Source of the DNA: CAVQAH01 sp963784195
GTDB lineage: Bacteria > Acidobacteriota > Vicinamibacteria > Vicinamibacterales > 2-12-FULL-66-21
Direction: 5' to 3'
DNA length: 64,000 nucleotides
Assembly: GCA_963784195.1 (NCBI GenBank)
Contig: CAWARA010000015.1
Location: 1-64,000 of the forward strand
In this document: positions 1 through 7,658 of the stretch, one piece after another
Layout of the letters: the number at the start of each line of letters is the position of its first letter
Position numbering within the stretch: the stretch's first letter is position 1
Program-made: the position numbers and the translations under genes
Notes under the pieces: generated by a model
Seen by the model: the letters and a program-made list of their open reading frames with translations, nothing else
Told to the model about the DNA's origin: nothing
Database searches by the model: none

Positions 1-119
1 AGACGCGCATATCGCGCCGGTGCCGAAGAAAGCCATTGCAGAAAGCGGCGAACAGGTAGATCCTTCCTGCCATTCTGCAGGCGTCGACTCCTCCTTTTCG
101 TGACGTCACGGTCGGGGAT

Positions 120-1736
120 TTGCTGACGCACCTGGCGCTCGCGCAGCCCGCCAGGCCTGCGTTATTGTACGAACGCGGGCCCCGCTACACCTTCGCGGAA
201 CTGGAAGCGGAGGCCCGTCTCATCGCCCGCGGCTTGATCGCACGCGGCGTCCAGCCGGGTGAACGGGTCGTCGTCTGGGCGACGAACGTGCCCGAATGGG
301 TCGTGCTGCAGTTCGCGCTCGCGAAGATCGGCGCCATCCTCGTCACCGCCAACACGCTGCTGCGTGCCAGGGACATCGATTATCTGTTGCGGCAGTGCGA
401 GGCCTCGACCCTTGTCACGATTCGCGGGTTCCGCGATCTCGACTACCTCGCGGCGCTCGATCAGATCGGGGCCACGCGTCGGGCGATTCCCACCCTCGAA
501 CGGTTGATCCTGATAGATCGTGGCGATGAGGCGGTCCCAGCCGGCTTCATCCCCTACGGCGCGCTTCGCGACGATGCGGACGCGGTGCCGGAGGAAACTG
601 TCGCGGCTCGCAGCGCAGCGGTCCGGCTCGACGATGTGATCAACATGCAGTACACGTCCGGCACGACCGGGTTTCCAAAGGGCGTGATGCTGTCGAGCCG
701 AAACATCGTCAACAACGGTGCCGCTCTTGGCCACACACTGGGTTATACGCCTGACGATCGGCTCTGCCTGTGCGTGCCGCTCTTTCACTGTTTCGGTTGC
801 GTGATCGGCGTGCTCGGGTGCTACACCCACGGCGCGGCACTCTGCCCGATCGAATCGTTCGACCCGCTGCGCGTGCTGGCCACGGTCGATCGGGAGCGCT
901 GCACCGCGCTCTATGGCGTGCCGACGATGTTCCTCGCAGAGCTCGAGCATCCGGAGTTCGCACGGTTCGACCTGACGTCGTTGCGAACCGGTGTGATGGC
1001 GGGTGCGTTGTGCCCGGAGCCGCTCCTGCGGCGCGTGATGAGCGAGATGCACCTGCCGGAGATCACCATTGCGTACGGCCTCACCGAGTCTTCCCCGGCC
1101 ATCACCCAGACCCCGCGTGATTCGTCGGTGGAGGATCGCTCGCAGACGGTTGGCGTCGTGCTGCCGGACCTTGACGTGAAGGTGATCGATCCATGCACTG
1201 GCTCGCTGCGTGCGACCGGCGAGCGCGGGGAGCTCTGCGTGCGTGGGTACAACGTGATGCAGGGGTACTACAACAACCCCGATGCCACGCGCGCCGCGAT
1301 CGATGGCGACGGCTGGCTGCGGAGTGGAGACGAGGCGACGATCGACGACCGTGGATTCGTGCGCATCACCGGTCGAATCAAGGACTTGATCATTCGCGGC
1401 GGTGAGAACATCTCGCCCAGAGAAATCGAGGACTGCCTCCGCGAACATCCCATGGTGGCCGACGCATACGTCTACGGGCTTCCCGACGATTTCTTCGGAG
1501 AGATCGTGGCGGCGGCGGTTCGCCTCCGTCACCCGGCACCAGCGCCAGCGCGCGAAGGTCCTGCGAGAAGCGACCCGTGTGCCGAGGCGATCGTCCAGTG
1601 GTGTAGCGAGCGGCTCGCGCGCTTCAAGGTGCCGAAGCACGTGCGCTTCGTGTCCGAGTTCCCGATGACCGCTTCGGGAAAAATCCAGAAGTTCAAGCTG
1701 CGCGACGAGCACCAGGCGGCGTTGAAGTGCCCGTAA
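120..1736 (+). CDS. AMP-binding acyl-CoA synthetase (ACSF2/FadD-like)
   Basis: Activates a carboxylic acid with ATP and transfers it to CoA. The 538-residue frame has the full ANL adenylating-enzyme set: phosphate loop YTSGTTGFPKG near residues 178-188, the YGLTESSP segment near 320, hinge/adenylate motif TGRIKDLIIRGGENI near 417, and the C-terminal catalytic lysine in TASGKIQKFK near 520. Family resemblance is to medium/long-chain ACSF2-type enzymes; the substrate cannot be read from sequence. The TTG at 120 is the first standard start, but the same frame is open back to position 60 and reads DVTVGDLL just upstream, which is the usual N-terminus of the family. The true start is therefore probably a non-standard codon (ATT 72 or CTG 75), or an indel lies before it. 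The stop overlaps the next gene's GTG start, suggesting co-transcription with the kinase. Confidence 0.93.
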   Translation: MLTHLALAQPARPALLYERGPRYTFAELEAEARLIARGLIARGVQPGERVVVWATNVPEWVVLQFALAKIGAILVTANTLLRARDIDYLLRQCEASTLVTIRGFRDLDYLAALDQIGATRRAIPTLERLILIDRGDEAVPAGFIPYGALRDDADAVPEETVAARSAAVRLDDVINMQYTSGTTGFPKGVMLSSRNIVNNGAALGHTLGYTPDDRLCLCVPLFHCFGCVIGVLGCYTHGAALCPIESFDPLRVLATVDRERCTALYGVPTMFLAELEHPEFARFDLTSLRTGVMAGALCPEPLLRRVMSEMHLPEITIAYGLTESSPAITQTPRDSSVEDRSQTVGVVLPDLDVKVIDPCTGSLRATGERGELCVRGYNVMQGYYNNPDATRAAIDGDGWLRSGDEATIDDRGFVRITGRIKDLIIRGGENISPREIEDCLREHPMVADAYVYGLPDDFFGEIVAAAVRLRHPAPAPAREGPARSDPCAEAIVQWCSERLARFKVPKHVRFVSEFPMTASGKIQKFKLRDEHQAALKCP

Positions 1737-4378
1737 CCGTCGGCTCGCGGGTCGGGTCGTTCGAGGTGACGGCGCCGCTCGGGGCCGGTGGCATGGGCGA
1801 GGTCTATCGCGCCAGGGACGCGAAGCTGAATCGCGACGTGGCCTTGAAGATCCTGCCCCAGATCTTCGCATTCGACTCCGATCGGCTTGCCCGGTTCACT
1901 CGCGAGGCCCACGTGCTGGCCTCCCTGAATCACCCCAACATCGCCGCGATCTACGGATTGGAAGAGGCGAACGGCATTCGCGCCCTGGTTTTGGAACTCG
2001 TCGAAGGCCCGACGCTTGCGGAGCGCATCGACAAGGGACCAATTCCGCTCGAGGAGACTTTGGAGATCGCCGGGCAGCTTGTCGACGCGCTCGCTGCCGC
2101 GCACGAGCAGGGCATCGTTCATCGCGACCTCAAGCCGGCCAATGTGAAGCTGAGGCCCGACGGTTCGGTGAAGGTGCTCGATTTCGGGCTGGCCAAGCTC
2201 ACCAGCGCAGGCGACGGCGCACCTGACGACCCGATTCGAGCGGCCCATTCACCAACCGTCACGTCCCCCGCGATGACCCAGGCTGGCGTGATTCTCGGCA
2301 CCGCCGCGTACATGAGCCCTGAACAGGCACGCGGCCGATCCGTCGGCAAGGGCGCGGACATCTGGGCGTTTGGCTGCGTGCTTTACGAGATGCTCACGGG
2401 TCGCCGGGTATTTGCTGGCGATGATACGACCGAGACGATCGCAGCGATCATTCGAGCGGATCCGGACTGGACGCGGCTGCCGGCCGATACGCCGGAGAGC
2501 GTACGCCGCCTGCTGCGCCGTTGCCTCGCCAAGGACCCTTACCTCAGGCTCGCCGACATTCGCGACGCACGCCTCGAGATCGACGACGCGCAGCGGCCGT
2601 CGCCGACCGAAGTGGCTGCATCCGATCGATCACGAAGGCGCGAGCGGCTGCTCTGGTCAGCCGCGCTTGCAATGCTCGCGGCCCTTGCGGGAGGCACGCT
2701 GTGGCGTGCTGCCTGGTTGCCTGCTGTCCCGTCCGCCGCCGAAATGCGCGTCGAGATCACAACGCCTCCGACAACCGACCCCGCGTCGATGGCTATTTCG
2801 CCGGATGGGCAGAAACTGGTGTTCGTGGCCTCCGCGGATGGACGGCCTCAGTTGTGGCTCCGCTCGCTCGAATCCGGCGTGGCGAGGGCGTTGAGGGGCA
2901 CCGATGGGGGCCATCTGCCGTTCTGGTCGCCCGACAGCCGGTCGCTGGGATTCTTTGCCAACGAGAAGCTCTTTCGGATCGATCTCGACGGCGGTCAGCC
3001 GAAGGTCCTGGCCGGGGCGCCCGTTGGCACGGGCGGTACCTGGAACCGCGACGGTGTGATCCTGTTTGTGCTGGTTGCTGACGCGCCGATTCGTCGGATA
3101 TCGGCAGAGGGTGGCCAGGCGTCCGCACTGCCGGGGACACCGGAGCGGCCGGGGACCGGCCAACGGTTTCCGCAATTCCTGCCAGACGGCCGTCATTTTC
3201 TGTACTTCGTCGCCGAGTCCCGTGGTGTGTTCCTGGGTCAGCTCGATGCACCCGAGCGTCGTCGACTGTTCGACGCCGATGCCGCGCCGGTGTTTGCGCC
3301 CCCCGGACAGGTGTTGTTCGTGCGTGAACGAACGTTGTTTGCTCAGCGGCTCGATCTCGAGCGGCTGGAGCTGACCGGCGAGCCAGTGCCAGTTGCCAAG
3401 GGCATCACCCTTGATGCGCGCGGAGTCGCCGCCCTTTCTGCGTCAAGCGTGGGCTCGATCGTCTATCGCACCGGGACCCTGGACCGTTTGCGGAGGTTCA
3501 TCTGGTTCGATCGCGCCGGCAAGGAGCTCGGCACAGTCGGTGATCCTGATCCGACGAATCCGATGAACCCGTCGCTATCCCCAGACAACTCACGAATCGT
3601 GATGAGCCGATCGATCGATGGGAACACGGATCTCTGGGTACTCGATCTCAAGCGGCCGGTGTTGACCCGTCTGACGTCCGATCCGTTGCCTGACATCAGT
3701 CCGGTGTGGTTGCCAGATGGAACGCGCGTGGGATATGGCAAGCCAATCAAGGACAAGGGCTTCACCGTGCATGTCACGCCGTCGAATGGAACCGGGCGAG
3801 AGGCGGTCATCGCCGACCGGGGTACCACTCAGGTGATTCCAGTCGACTGGTCCCGCGACGGCCGGTTCGTGCTCTGTCGAACGGGTGATCCAGACAAGGG
3901 GTGGAACCTCATCGCGCTGTCTGCCGACGGGAAGAACACGCCTGTTGACGTGGCCCAGACGGACTTCGACGAGCGCGCGGGCCAGTTCTCGCCGGACAGC
4001 AGATGGGTGGCGTATGAGTCCACCGAATCGGGCCGCACCGATCTGTTCGTGCAGGCGTTTCCCGACGGTGGTGCGCGATTGCAGGTATCGAGCGGCGGCG
4101 GATCGCAACTACGCTGGCGGGGCGACGGCCGGGAAATCTTCTACATCGCACCCGACGGACGGTTGATGTCGGTATCGGTCACGCCGTCGGCGGATGGCCG
4201 GCGTCTCGAGTTGGGCACGCCCACCCCCTTGTTCATGACCCGCGTCGAGAGTTCGCCACCAGGCGGAACGCATCACACTTACGTGGTTACGGCGGATGGG
4301 CAGCGCTTCCTGATGAACACATTCGTCGAGCACTCGGAATCGCCGATCGCACTGGTGCTGCACCGGAAGCAGCCCTAA
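1727..4378 (+). CDS. Membrane-anchored Ser/Thr protein kinase with C-terminal TolB/WD40-like propeller
   Basis: An 883-residue eukaryotic-type (PknB-like) kinase. Visible motifs: glycine loop GAGGMGEVYRARD (19-31), ATP lysine in VALKIL (Lys41), catalytic loop HRDLKPANVK near 131, DFGLAKL near 150, and APE-equivalent SPEQARG. A single hydrophobic segment near residues 308-330 (LLWSAALAMLAALAGG) separates the cytosolic kinase from an extracytoplasmic domain of repeated SPDG/SPDSR blades typical of PD40/TolB propellers. The architecture suggests a receptor-type kinase sensing an envelope ligand. This kinase-propeller fusion is widespread in Acidobacteriota (family knowledge). The GTG start overlaps the preceding acyl-CoA synthetase stop by 10 bases. 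Target and ligand are unknown. Confidence 0.95.
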   Translation: MPVTVGSRVGSFEVTAPLGAGGMGEVYRARDAKLNRDVALKILPQIFAFDSDRLARFTREAHVLASLNHPNIAAIYGLEEANGIRALVLELVEGPTLAERIDKGPIPLEETLEIAGQLVDALAAAHEQGIVHRDLKPANVKLRPDGSVKVLDFGLAKLTSAGDGAPDDPIRAAHSPTVTSPAMTQAGVILGTAAYMSPEQARGRSVGKGADIWAFGCVLYEMLTGRRVFAGDDTTETIAAIIRADPDWTRLPADTPESVRRLLRRCLAKDPYLRLADIRDARLEIDDAQRPSPTEVAASDRSRRRERLLWSAALAMLAALAGGTLWRAAWLPAVPSAAEMRVEITTPPTTDPASMAISPDGQKLVFVASADGRPQLWLRSLESGVARALRGTDGGHLPFWSPDSRSLGFFANEKLFRIDLDGGQPKVLAGAPVGTGGTWNRDGVILFVLVADAPIRRISAEGGQASALPGTPERPGTGQRFPQFLPDGRHFLYFVAESRGVFLGQLDAPERRRLFDADAAPVFAPPGQVLFVRERTLFAQRLDLERLELTGEPVPVAKGITLDARGVAALSASSVGSIVYRTGTLDRLRRFIWFDRAGKELGTVGDPDPTNPMNPSLSPDNSRIVMSRSIDGNTDLWVLDLKRPVLTRLTSDPLPDISPVWLPDGTRVGYGKPIKDKGFTVHVTPSNGTGREAVIADRGTTQVIPVDWSRDGRFVLCRTGDPDKGWNLIALSADGKNTPVDVAQTDFDERAGQFSPDSRWVAYESTESGRTDLFVQAFPDGGARLQVSSGGGSQLRWRGDGREIFYIAPDGRLMSVSVTPSADGRRLELGTPTPLFMTRVESSPPGGTHHTYVVTADGQRFLMNTFVEHSESPIALVLHRKQP

Positions 4379-4488
4379 CGATAACTTGAGATTCCATCTC
4401 AGATTCGCGTTCATCCCGAACGCCGATCGTCCGTGCGCGGGTCCGTCGCTCGCAGCACTCTACTATCGACATGAGCCCTGCGAGCGAC

Positions 4489-4532
4489 GAACCACGAACC
4501 ACGGACTACGGAACCTACGGACTACGGAGTAC
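4489..4532. repeat. Degenerate short repeat, ACGAACCACGGACTACGG family
   Basis: Between the convergent kinase and DUF4331 genes (partly overlapping the latter's 3' end) there is a run of short degenerate units of the type CGAACCACG / GGACTACGG. A related string occurs at 19,640-19,670 at the end of a large inverted repeat, so this looks like a dispersed intergenic repeat. Confidence 0.45.
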
Positions 4533-6348
4533 CGTTCGGCGATCCGCGAAGCGGCGTCCGCAGATACGGGAACGTCGCGTCGAAGAACGAGGCGTCCACG
4601 AATGCACCATCCGTGAAGGGCAGCAGCCCGGAGGGCGCATCGGTTGGTCCGCAGCCGAACACGCCAGGGAACGCGTGGCACAACACGCCCATGGCCACTC
4701 GCAGCTCTATATCCACCACATCGTCGCCCGGACGTCGGCCATTGGGGAACCCCGCGTTATCCCCACCGAGCGCGCCAAGACGACTCTGACTGCCGGGTGC
4801 GACCGGGTCGGTGCTCGTGTTCAGGCGCAGCATCTCGGACGCAACCACCGCGTTCGGACGATTCAGACCCTGGATCCCCGTGAGAAACGCCGCGACGAGA
4901 TCGGCCCGCGGGAAATTGTTCGGCGCGCGAACGCCAGCGCTGCCAAACAGGATTTCGAGCAGCTCCGGCAGCGTCGGATTGGTCACATACGTGGCCAACG
5001 CGCTGTCCTGAGTCGGCTCGGCCGAGTTGAAGAGGTCCTTGTCTTTCAGGCCGATGAACAGTTCGTTGACAAGTGGCGCACTCAACCGGGACACCTGAAC
5101 CCCGCTGGCTGACGGCGGCGTTGGTGATCCGTTGTTGCCATTGCCATTCCCGTTGTTGCCGCTGCGCGCGAGCGGGTGCCCAGTCGGTACCCAGCCGTCG
5201 CAGTTCTGCGTTGCCACCCAGGTGATCGCGGCGCTGTCTGGTGGCTTGGGCGAGCTCGGCTGACCGGCCGGGCACGCAGCGCTCTGACCGCTGCTGTTGC
5301 CGTTGCCGTTTCCATTGCCGTTGCCGTTTCCGCTGTTGCCATTGCCGCGAGCGGCCGGATGATTGCTCGGCACCCATCCCGAGCAGCTCTGATCCGGAAC
5401 CCACGTCAGGCCGGGAATATCGAGCGGCTTGGCGGCGGCCGGCTGACCGGCTGGGCACGGCCCTGCGCCGGCTGGCGGATTCCCCGGCGTGCTGCCGCCA
5501 GGCGTCACGCCGACGTTGAGGCTCGCCGTCGTCCAGCCACCGATGATCGGCTGCGATTGCGACTGGACGAGGCACGCGATCGGCACCTCGAGGATGAACG
5601 ACGTCACGTTCGCGTCGGCGACGTCGTCGGCTTCGGCGTTCTCGGGGCCCAGCGGATTCGTCACGTTGACGAGATCGAACACTTCGCCGAGATTCACGAC
5701 GAACGAATCCTTGCGCTGACCGACGAACATGCGGCCATCCGCGCATCCGGGAATGGCGATGTTGTAGATGTGATCTTTCGCGTATGCGTCGTACTGCGGG
5801 ATCGACTTGTTACCGATGTTGTCGACCGGTTTGCGGAACGACGAGGCCCCGTCGACGGCATTGGTGATCGCCTGCGACACGCCGCTGCGCCGATCGCCGC
5901 GGATGATGTTCGCCGTGAACGATTCCTCGCGATTGAGCGCCGCCGTGTCTCCGGCGGTTGGGCCAATCGGCCCGATGTTGATCAGCGCGACCGGGACCAT
6001 CAGCCCTCCAACCGGCACGCTGAGATCCTTGACGTTGATCGAGGGACGGAATTGGAACGTGATGTCCTCGACCGCGTCAGCGTTGTTGTCGATGTGTATT
6101 TCGTAGACCGCATCCGGGTCCAGCGTAAAGTAGTTCGGCCCGCCGTAGGGAGCCTGCAGGGGCATGTAGTTGGCAACCAGCGTCACGAAGCCGGAACGGC
6201 CCGTCTCGTAACTGCGGAACATGTAGAAGTCCGTTCCGTCGAGCTTCGGGGTTTTCGTGATACCTGGTGCTTCCCGATGGCTCGAACCCTGCCCGGCGAC
6301 CCCGGCGGCCAGGACCAGCGCGGCTATCGCTCCTGTCCGTCGGCTCAA
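4522..6348 (-). CDS. DUF4331 family secreted protein with two inserted Cys/GWVP repeats
   Basis: The N-terminus has a signal peptide (RRTGAIAALVLAAGVAG) followed by the DUF4331 hallmark SSHREAPGITKTPKLDGTDF; the downstream Asp/Asn-rich body matches that family, which has no established function. Between residues about 275 and 415 a non-canonical insert carries two 37-residue repeats, each starting CPAGQP and ending GWVPxxHPxAR, embedded in Gly/Asn (GNGNGN) linkers. After it, typical DUF4331 sequence resumes (VSRLSAPLVNELFIGL). The listed start is TTG 6348. However, an ATG at 6358 with a well-spaced GGAGGT lies in another frame; removing one T from the T5 run would join it to this signal peptide (MTILSRRTGA...), so a homopolymer indel is likely. 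It is convergent with the kinase gene. Confidence 0.85.
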   Translation of the reverse strand: MSRRTGAIAALVLAAGVAGQGSSHREAPGITKTPKLDGTDFYMFRSYETGRSGFVTLVANYMPLQAPYGGPNYFTLDPDAVYEIHIDNNADAVEDITFQFRPSINVKDLSVPVGGLMVPVALINIGPIGPTAGDTAALNREESFTANIIRGDRRSGVSQAITNAVDGASSFRKPVDNIGNKSIPQYDAYAKDHIYNIAIPGCADGRMFVGQRKDSFVVNLGEVFDLVNVTNPLGPENAEADDVADANVTSFILEVPIACLVQSQSQPIIGGWTTASLNVGVTPGGSTPGNPPAGAGPCPAGQPAAAKPLDIPGLTWVPDQSCSGWVPSNHPAARGNGNSGNGNGNGNGNGNSSGQSAACPAGQPSSPKPPDSAAITWVATQNCDGWVPTGHPLARSGNNGNGNGNNGSPTPPSASGVQVSRLSAPLVNELFIGLKDKDLFNSAEPTQDSALATYVTNPTLPELLEILFGSAGVRAPNNFPRADLVAAFLTGIQGLNRPNAVVASEMLRLNTSTDPVAPGSQSRLGALGGDNAGFPNGRRPGDDVVDIELRVAMGVLCHAFPGVFGCGPTDAPSGLLPFTDGAFVDASFFDATFPYLRTPLRGSPNGTP

Positions 6349-6435
6349 AAATCGTCATCTGCGACCTCCGTTTCTCTTTGTGCCGCCGGCGTTGGTCTGG
6401 CGAATTTCTGGCGCAGGCCGGTCGGTCGCTGGGTA

Positions 6436-7089
6436 CTACGGGCGGTCAGGGGGATCGGATGGGACGGCGGAGACGGCGGGGATAGGGGCGGGGGCGGAGC
6501 GAAGCCCGGCGTGGCGCCGGGCCGTCATCAATAGGGATCTGGCTTTCAGCGAGCCAGGCATTTTGATATTCGGCGTGCGCGCGGCCTTTCGTCGCCGCTT
6601 GGCAATGAACGGCACCCACCACATCCAGAGGCCGCTGAACCACAGAAGAAGGAGTACGAGGCCGGCCGGCAGGAAGAGGCCAAGTTTTGTCCAGTCACCA
6701 CCGAAGAACGAGCCATCGTGAATGGATTCGATCAGATCCGAACGGCGATAGGCGGTCTGAAGGATGTTGCCGTTGCTGAGATCGACCTGGATTTCCCATC
6801 CGTTGTTCAGCCACACCTTGACCATGCCGCGTCCCGGACGTACGTCCAGCCGATTCACGTCGCTCCAGCTCTGAACGTTCATGTCCGGCACGCGCTTGAT
6901 GGCGGCGAGAATGCCATCGAAGTCCAGCACTGGTTCAGTGCCGGTCCCGCGGTTCTCGACGGGCTGCACCCACGCCCAATGCTTCTTCGCCTGGAGGAGG
7001 AGACCGCTGCTGATCATCACCAGCAGCGGAATCGCGACGGCAAAACTGGCCCAGTAGTGGATCTTGCGGTTGAGGACGTTAAAGGCCAC
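6436..7089 (-). CDS. PepSY-associated TM helix domain membrane protein
   Basis: A 217-residue protein with an N-terminal membrane helix (WASFAVAIPLLVMISSGLLL), a central extracytoplasmic PepSY-like segment (DFDGILAAIKRVPDMNV..., then GWEIQVDLSNGNIL), a conserved SIHDGSFFGG stretch and a second helix ending in WFSGLWMWWVPF. This is the layout of the small PepSY_TM family, often linked to metal or haem handling, but the role here is not evident. The last ~25 residues (from TARRHAG) are encoded by a GC-rich palindromic stretch, so the natural C-terminus may be shorter. It lies upstream of, and on the same strand as, the DUF4331 gene. Confidence 0.85.
   Translation of the reverse strand: MAFNVLNRKIHYWASFAVAIPLLVMISSGLLLQAKKHWAWVQPVENRGTGTEPVLDFDGILAAIKRVPDMNVQSWSDVNRLDVRPGRGMVKVWLNNGWEIQVDLSNGNILQTAYRRSDLIESIHDGSFFGGDWTKLGLFLPAGLVLLLLWFSGLWMWWVPFIAKRRRKAARTPNIKMPGSLKARSLLMTARRHAGLRSAPAPIPAVSAVPSDPPDRP
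6505..6521. repeat. GC-rich palindrome (REP-like)
   Basis: A perfect 7-bp stem, CCCGGCG / CGCCGGG, with a TGG loop is preceded by AGCGAAG. The GCGAAGC context recurs in the hairpins near 16,550 and 47,205. It lies inside the last codons of the PepSY gene, suggesting read-through into an intergenic repeat. Confidence 0.4.
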
Positions 7090-7137
7090 GCCGGCCCCGC
7101 CGTCGGTTGGACATAGGGGATTTGAGTGTGGAAGGGT

Positions 7138-7162
7138 CCACTACTACCAGAGCTAGTAGTTG
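7138..7162 (-). terminator. Stem-loop immediately after the RRD-rich gene
   Basis: Directly after the TGA of the 7163-7510 gene, the minus strand forms a 9-bp stem with one mismatch (CAACTACTA / TAGTAGTGG) around a 7-base loop. There is no clear U tract, so terminator function is an inference from position. Confidence 0.4.
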
Positions 7163-7510
7163 TCACTCACGGCGATCGCGACGGTCCTCGCGCCGATCGC
7201 GACGATTCTCGTGGCGGTCGAGACGATCTTCGCGGGCGTCGCGGAGATCTTCGCGACGATCCCTCCGGTCCTCGACCCGATCGCGCCATGCGCCGTCGTG
7301 ACGGATGTCGCGGCGATCTTCACGAAGGTCGCGGCGGTCCTCGCGATGGTCCAGCCGGTTTTCGACCCTGTCGCGGCGATTCTCCGCGCGATCCCGGATG
7401 TCCTCGCGACGGTCACGGCGCGGTGGCTGGTCGGCCGACACGGGGTTCACGAACATCGGCAGCGACATCATCAGCGCTGCTCCGCAAATCGTCATCGCGC
7501 GGTTCTTCAT
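7163..7510 (-). CDS. Small secreted Arg/Asp/Glu-rich repeat protein
   Basis: A 115-residue protein. The start ATG 7510 follows a GGAGGAC ribosome site and begins a clear signal peptide (MKNRAMTICGAALMMSLP..., cleavage near VSA-DQ). The rest, about 90 residues, is almost entirely Arg, Asp and Glu in a roughly 7-residue pattern (RREDRRD, RENRRDR, REDRRDL), predicting a highly charged periplasmic alpha-helix. I recognise no family with assigned function. Because codons are GC-rich and periodic, the opposite strand is also open (7160-7570); the signal peptide and ribosome site show that minus is the coding strand. It lies divergent to the ADOP permease. Confidence 0.75.
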   Translation of the reverse strand: MKNRAMTICGAALMMSLPMFVNPVSADQPPRRDRREDIRDRAENRRDRVENRLDHREDRRDLREDRRDIRHDGAWRDRVEDRRDRREDLRDAREDRLDRHENRRDRREDRRDRRE

Positions 7511-7658
7511 GACATGTCCTCCGTCAGGCGCTTCGTGAGATTTGACCGGCCGGCACCGCAGGAGGTTTAAGGGCGGACAAGGCCACCCGGCCATCCCCCA
7601 ATCCAGCGTTTTGTCACAACGGAGGTGGGCCCGCCCGCCGGCAGACTATGCTGTGACC

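Noticed and set aside
162..1871. 569-residue open frame on the minus strand opposite the acyl-CoA synthetase
   Set aside because: Mirror of a high-GC coding frame; no domain, Arg/His-rich composition, and the plus strand has full ANL motifs.
5176..6534. 452-residue plus-strand open frame opposite DUF4331
   Set aside because: Low-complexity antisense of the GNGNGN linker and Asp-rich DUF4331 body.
7160..7570. 136-residue plus-strand frame with hydrophobic Ala/Val/Ile-rich periodicity
   Set aside because: Looks membrane-like only because it is the complement of Arg/Asp codons; the minus frame has a ribosome site and signal peptide.
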